Positions 59,727 to 64,000 of a DNA stretch of 64,000 nt are shown here, piece by piece. Location of the stretch: contig CM073193.1 in assembly GCA_037042915.1 (NCBI GenBank), positions 2,356,001-2,420,000 on the forward strand, in the 5' to 3' direction. The stretch comes from Auricularia sp. M13. Taxonomy: Eukaryota; Basidiomycota; Agaricomycetes; Auriculariales; Auriculariaceae. A model generated the notes under the pieces. The model was not told the DNA's origin and ran no database searches. It was given only the letters and a program-made list of their open reading frames with translations. The stretch's first letter is position 1. Each line of letters starts with the position of its first letter. A program made the position numbers and the translations under genes.

Positions 59727-61896
59727 TCATGCGACGACGTCGGCCGCGCTGAACGAGCTTCGCCGTCGCCGGACGGAGCGCAGCGCAGGGCGCGGCTCGC
59801 CCTGCGTGCGGGGCTGGAGGACCTTGCTCGTCCCGTCCTTGACCCACGCGTCCTTGTCCTGCGCCTTCGCGCCCTCCTTGTCCGTGCCCACCTCGCTGAG
59901 CGCGAAACTCCGCTTGCTGGGCACCAGCGTCGGCAGCCGCGATGGCGGCGCCCCGGGAGGGCTGCCTGGCGCGCCCGCCCGCCGCGCACCCACAGGCCGC
60001 GGCACGCGGTTGACCGGTTTCCCAGTACCGGCAGCGGCGGCGGCGGCAGCCCGCGTCACCCGCGCCGTGCCCGCGATGGGTTTTGCAGCAGTCGAAGCAA
60101 CAGCAACAGCCGGTGCCGCCCTGGGCGCGGCCTGGCTCTTCGGCTTCGCAGTCGGGGCCGGACGGGCAGCCGCCTTGGCCGCCGCGCGCGGGCTGGCGCG
60201 CGCGCGCAGCGTCCGCTCCTCCTGCTCCTCGGGCGCCTCGTCTTCGTCCTCCTCGATCGCCGCGACAGTCCGCTTGCCGTTCGGCGTCTTGCGCGGCTGC
60301 GGCGGGCCCGCGCCCAGCTGCTTGCTGGCCGCCACGTGCTTGCTCGGCGTGACGGGCGGGACGGCCGCCGCGACGATCTTGCCGACCGCGGTGCCGTTCA
60401 GCACCGGCGTGCTGGTGTCCATCCGGTCGCCCTCCTCGGCCGGCGGCGTCGCCGGCGAGACCGGCACAGTCGCCGCCGCGGCCGCCGCGGCCTGCATGCG
60501 GCGCATCTCGTCGACGGCGGACCACTTGGACCACTCGAGCTGCTTCATGTACATGTATTGCTGCATGGCGCGGCACGTGAGCCACGCGGGCTTGCCGCAT
60601 TTGGCGGAGAATGCGCACCTGCTGGGGGCCCACGACGGATCCGGGGCGGACAATGCGCATGAACGCGATAGCCTCGTTGGCGGTGAAGCCGTACTTCCAA
60701 ATGAGGTATGCTGTGCGGGATGAGGGCACAATAGACAGACGGACGGCGTGCGGCTCACCTCCAATGAGCGTGCCGGTGCGTCCGAGGCCGGCTTTGCAGT
60801 GCACAGCGACGACACCGCCTTGGTCGATGATCTCGTCCGACAGCTGGATGAATTTGCGCACGATCTCGTCCGTCGGGTTGGTCCCGTCGTCGAAATACAA
60901 CTCGACGTGCTGGATGCCGCGCTCCTCAAACAGACCCTTGTCGTACAGCGGGTTGTTGAGCCGAACGACAGCCTTGACATTGCGCTGCTGAAAGTACTCG
61001 AGACAGTTTTGGAAGGCCGCCGGGAGGCGGCGCTGCATGCCGGGTGAAGAGGGCCCTTCGCCGTTGGCGGCGGTACCGTTCTTCAGGCGGCGGATGTAGG
61101 CCGGGTCGACGGGCGAGGCGAAGGCGATGAAGCCGGGCGTTATCCAGTTCCAGTCGCCGTTCTCGACCTGCTCGTAGTATTCGTAGTCGTCGACGGAAAA
61201 CTCGTTCATGTCGCAGAGGCCGTTCTGGATGGCCTTCCAGACGCCCCAGAGGCAATCCTGGATGGAGAGGTTGAAGTCTGAGCGGCCGCGGCCTGCGTCG
61301 CGGAAGGGCATGAACTCGAGCTCGGCGATGGGGTGGAAGGCCTCCCAGGGCGCGCGGCGCTGGACGATCATCTGCAACGCGGCGTTAGGGGCGTCCTTCA
61401 GCCTGAAATTGTGCGTACGACGAAAAGCGCGAGCAGCAGGGCTGCGTTCGCCTTGTGGCGGGGCTCGTTGAGCGCAAAGAGCACGAGCCGATGACCGGCG
61501 AGGCTCTTGTCCTGGCTGGGGGTCAGCGGCGCGCGCGAGTTGCAGGCTTAGGGCGTGCCTGGAGCAGCTCATGGATGAGGATGCAGGCCTTGAAGACCTG
61601 GGCGAGGTTGAAGGGGCCCCAGTCCTCGAAGAACGAGACGTATTTGAGCTGGTCGTCGAATGTGAAATAGTAGTAGCGGCCGTCGGCGTCGTCGGGCGAG
61701 ACGGGCGCGCCGGTCTTGGGCGTCGTGCGGGCGAGCGGCGGCGACGAGGCGCGGTTGAGGGACTCTTGCTTTGGGAGCGGGCCGGGGAATGTCGTGAAGT
61801 ACAGCCTGCGCGGCGGGGGGTTAGATGCGGGCGGGCAGCGCGGCGGGCGGCGCCGGACCTGTCTGTAAATTGGACGAGCTGACACGAGGGCGCCAT
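59727..61896 (-). CDS. CDC14: Dual-specificity protein phosphatase Cdc14
   Basis: Phosphatase that reverses Cdk phosphorylation at mitotic exit. Exons 61859-61896, 61559-61805, 61422-61505, 60759-61371, 60619-60710 and 59727-60560, 635 codons. N-terminal domain: LYFTTFPGPLPKQES, YYYFTFDDQLKYVSFFEDWG, GPFNLAQVFKA, HRLVLFALNEPRHKANAAL. Substrate/catalytic domain: YDKGLFEERGIQHVELYFDD, VVAVHCKAGLGRTGTLIG (P-loop Cys and Arg), AYLIWKYGFTANEAIAF, RPGSVVGPQQ. C-terminal tail of about 280 residues, Ala/Pro/Lys-rich and probably disordered. The second intron starts GC (CTCCAG|GCACGC) and contains no GT at all, so a GC-AG intron is required. Confidence 0.95.
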
Positions 61897-62006
61897 GGCG
61901 GGCAGCGGGCGCGCGGGGACGAGGGCAAGGAGGACAAGGCCGAGCGTGAGTTGTAGAGACCACCCTAGCAAACAATACACAACAACGCTCGGACCCAAAC
62001 GCCAGA

Positions 62007-62588
62007 TTAGACTCCGGTGCTCCCGAACCCGCCGCTGCCGCGCAGCGTCTCCTCCAGGTCCTGCACCTCCACCACCTCGGGCGTCACTATTTTCTCCAGG
62101 ATCAGCTGCGCGACGCGGTCGCCCTCCTCGACTGCCGATCGTCAGCGCCCATCGGCAATGGCACCCAAAAACACACCCTGGAAGTCCTTGTCCGAGTAGT
62201 TGAAGAGCAGCACGAACAGCGTCCCGCGGTAGTCCGCGTCGACGACGCCGGCGCCCGTGTCAATCATGTGCTTGGACGCTGCGGGTGCTGAGCACGGCGA
62301 CACGCGATCGATGGGCGGACATGACGCACCGAGGCCGGAGCGCGGCGCGACGCGTCCGTACGTGCCCGCGGGGACGGCGATGGAGAGCTGGGTGTCGATG
62401 AGCGCCTTGCCCCGCGCCGGCACGACCTTGCGTTCCGCGCTGGGCACGCACGCGTCAGTCACGCGACGCGTTAAGCTCGGGCTGTATGCGCACCTGTAGA
62501 GATCGTAGCCGGCGGCGAGGGTGGAGCCGCGCGTCGGGGTGCGCGCCTTGTCCGACAGTTTCTTGATCAGCAGCGGCGCGACGGACAT
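62007..62588 (-). CDS. DUT1: Deoxyuridine triphosphatase (dUTPase)
   Basis: Homotrimeric enzyme hydrolysing dUTP to dUMP, keeping uracil out of DNA. Exons 62494-62588, 62330-62439, 62177-62278 and 62007-62131, 143 codons, the normal length. All five motifs are visible: AAGYDLYS (1), APRSGLGAS (2), [21 protein letters not shown] in two parts, [13 protein letters not shown] and TLFVLLFN (3), [11 protein letters not shown] (4), [10 protein letters not shown] (5). It shares 79 bp with the divergent SDR gene and precedes CDC14 on the same strand. Confidence 0.97.
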
Positions 62589-62667
62589 CGTTGGGGGATG
62601 GGGGAAGAAAGGAACGGACCGTGTCGGGCGCCTAATAATTAGCCTTCTCCCCCATCGATACTGTACC
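62589..62667. promoter_or_regulatory. Shared DUT1/SDR promoter, 79 bp
   Basis: Start codons are 79 bp apart. Includes GCCTAATAATTAGCC, an AT-rich palindrome at 62629-62643, that could serve as the core or as a regulator site. Confidence 0.6.
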
Positions 62668-64000
62668 ATGCCCAACCGTCTCGCCAACAAGGTCCGTGCC
62701 CCCACGTCGCGTCTAACGCCGCCCTGACGTCCATCAGGTCGCCATCGTCACCGGCGGCGGCTCGTGCGTGCCTCACTCGCCGCGCCTGCCAATCTCACCG
62801 TGACTCACAGCGGTATCGGCCTCGAATCGTCGCTCCTCTTCGCGGCCGAGGGCGCACGCGTCGTCGTCGCAGACCTCAACCTCGAAGCCGCCCAGCGCGC
62901 CGTCAAGCTCATCCAGCAGCAATCGCCCAACGCCCAGGCCATCGCCGTCAAGACAGATGTCGGCAACGAGGACCAGGTCAAGGCGCTCGTCGACACCGCC
63001 GTCAACACCTACGGCAGGCTCGACATCATGGTGCGCAGTGCCTCCGCATACACCCTGCATGCTCAGCTGAGCCGCCGGCGCAGTTCAACAACGCGGGTGC
63101 GCTCTCCGCGGACGTGCAGGGATCCTCTTTAAACGGCTAGCAGGAATCATGCACCCCGAGGACGACAACGCCATCACCACCGAGGAACGCGTCTGGTATC
63201 CCCATGATCTCTCCTATGAGCTGCAGCGCTGAGATAGGCAATAACTGCCAGGGACCTGACGATGCAAGTCAACGTCAAGGGCGTCTGGTTCGGGTGCAAG
63301 TACGCCATCCAGGCCATGCGCGCCAACCCCGCGCCGGTGGGCGGCAGCATCATCAACACCGCGTCCTTCGTCGGCCTCATGGGCGCAGCGACGCCCCAGC
63401 TGGCCTGTGCGTCCACCCATTGCATGTTATCTCCTATCTAATCCAATCCCATTCAAGATACCGCCTCCAAGGTACGCATCCTCCTTCGCGCAACGCTTCC
63501 CGAATCCGACTTGGTCCGAACTTCAGGGTGCCGTATTGGCCATGACGCGCGAGCTGGCGATGGTTCACGCGCGCGAGGGCATTCGCTGCAACTCGATCTG
63601 CCCGTGCGTCTTCCTTACCGTTGCTTCTCTCGTCGCTGACATCGTCTCAGAGGTCCTCTGAAGACGCGTGAGTTTCTACGAAGATTCGGAATATTCGAAG
63701 CTCATAACCACCGCCCGGCTAGCGCTGCTCATGAACTTCCTCAACACCCCTGAGAAACGCGACAGGCGGCTCGTGCACCTGCCCATGGGCCGCTTCGGCG
63801 AGGCCGTCGAGATCGCGCAGGCCGCGTGCTTCCGTGGGTGTCTTCTTTCCCTCTCGTCCTGCTGTTTCTCAGTCGACCTGGTCTTCAGTGGCGAGCAACG
63901 AGAGCAGCTACATCACGGTAAGCCTCCCCGAGGTTGCCCAGTTTCAAATCTGATCGCCGGTGCGCGGCATCCTTATTCAGGGCACGGACTTCAAGGTCGA
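62668..64000 (+). CDS. Short-chain dehydrogenase/reductase, 3' end outside window
   Basis: NAD(P)-dependent oxidoreductase, classical SDR, substrate unknown. Twelve exons are seen: 62668-62691, 62738-62763, 62811-63030, 63084-63096, 63144-63195, 63252-63406, 63458-63471, 63527-63603, 63651-63667, 63723-63833, 63889-63917 and 63981-64000 (runs off). All phases agree. Motifs: [12 protein letters not shown] (cofactor loop TGxxxGIG), ADLNLEAA (acidic end of beta2 favours NAD), FNNAGIMHP (NNAG), [13 protein letters not shown] (catalytic Ser region, Ala-Ser), [17 protein letters not shown] (YxxxK), [27 protein letters not shown]. Several exons are very small (13, 14 and 17 nt). The 14 nt exon carries the catalytic YTASK. 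Confidence 0.93.

Noticed and set aside
59442-60723. Long plus-strand ORFs (406 and 377 codons)
   Set aside because: They run antisense to the low-complexity Ala/Pro-rich tail of CDC14. High GC content opens all frames.
1-64000. CRISPR array or bacterial operons
   Set aside because: No evenly spaced direct repeats with unique spacers, and no ribosome-binding sites. Genes carry many spliceosomal introns.
1-64000. tRNA or rRNA genes
   Set aside because: I found no convincing T-loop and A/B box pairs or rRNA cores by eye. A tRNAscan run would be decisive.

Overview
The window looks like nuclear DNA of a filamentous basidiomycete, most likely an Agaricomycete mushroom. The evidence is: genes cut by many 40-65 nt introns with GTGCGY/GTRNGY donors and CTNAC branch points; very short intergenic distances; single-copy fungal genes (EMG1, SCO1, NDUFB7, MRS6, proteasome alpha1, KGD4, MIM1, CDC14, DUT1); and an Agaricomycete-style load of LINE, Ty3/gypsy, hAT and MITE-like elements. 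All gene models were assembled by eye. Exon joins were accepted only when phase, splice sites and conserved protein sequence agreed.

Left part (1 to about 38 kb) is a transposon island with essentially no host genes. (a) 1-5 kb: a MITE that truncates a broken endonuclease-like ORF, and a frameshifted protein of unknown function. (b) 5.2-15 kb: a nearly complete LINE on the minus strand (ORF1 with CCHC knuckles; ORF2 with APE endonuclease, reverse transcriptase and RNase H). It is interrupted by a 1.2 kb 5'-truncated LINE copy flanked by a 13-15 bp target-site duplication (TSD), by a 785 bp foldback element with TSD TGA, by two stop codons and by a 124 bp tandem duplication. (c) 15-19.7 kb: diverged repeats, another LINE 3' end with a 12 bp TSD, a foldback and possible LTR debris. 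(d) 19.7-21.3 kb: a 1,550 bp miniature LTR element (116 bp LTRs, PBS, PPT, TSD ATGT) carrying a non-pol ORF. (e) 22.3-36.9 kb: a set of nested elements. An old plus-strand gypsy integrase is cut by a 170 bp MITE (TSD TGA), by a complete 9.6 kb Ty3/gypsy element (777 bp LTRs with three differences, TSD ATAC) and by a 3.97 kb hAT element. The hAT is itself cut by a 486 bp MITE with a 9 bp TSD.

The most interesting object is inside the 9.6 kb gypsy element. Between the end of pol and the 3' LTR lies a five-exon gene on the opposite strand (23686-24581). All four introns are GT-AG, the reading frame of 241 codons is kept across every junction, and an exact CX2CX4HX4C zinc knuckle is present. Its stop codon is 8 bp from the pol stop, tail to tail.

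Right part (38.5-64 kb) is gene-dense: EMG1 and SCO1 (divergent), NDUFB7, a cytochrome P450, MRS6 and proteasome alpha1 (divergent), KGD4, three tandem methyltransferase paralogues each with one frame disruption, MIM1 and an ENT nucleoside transporter (divergent), two paralogues of an MGQY-type family (one broken), CDC14, DUT1 and a short-chain dehydrogenase running off the end. Four head-to-head pairs share 50-95 bp between start codons. Most of these genes are housekeeping functions (ribosome biogenesis, mitochondrial respiration and import, vesicle traffic, proteolysis, cell cycle, nucleotide metabolism) and do not form one pathway.
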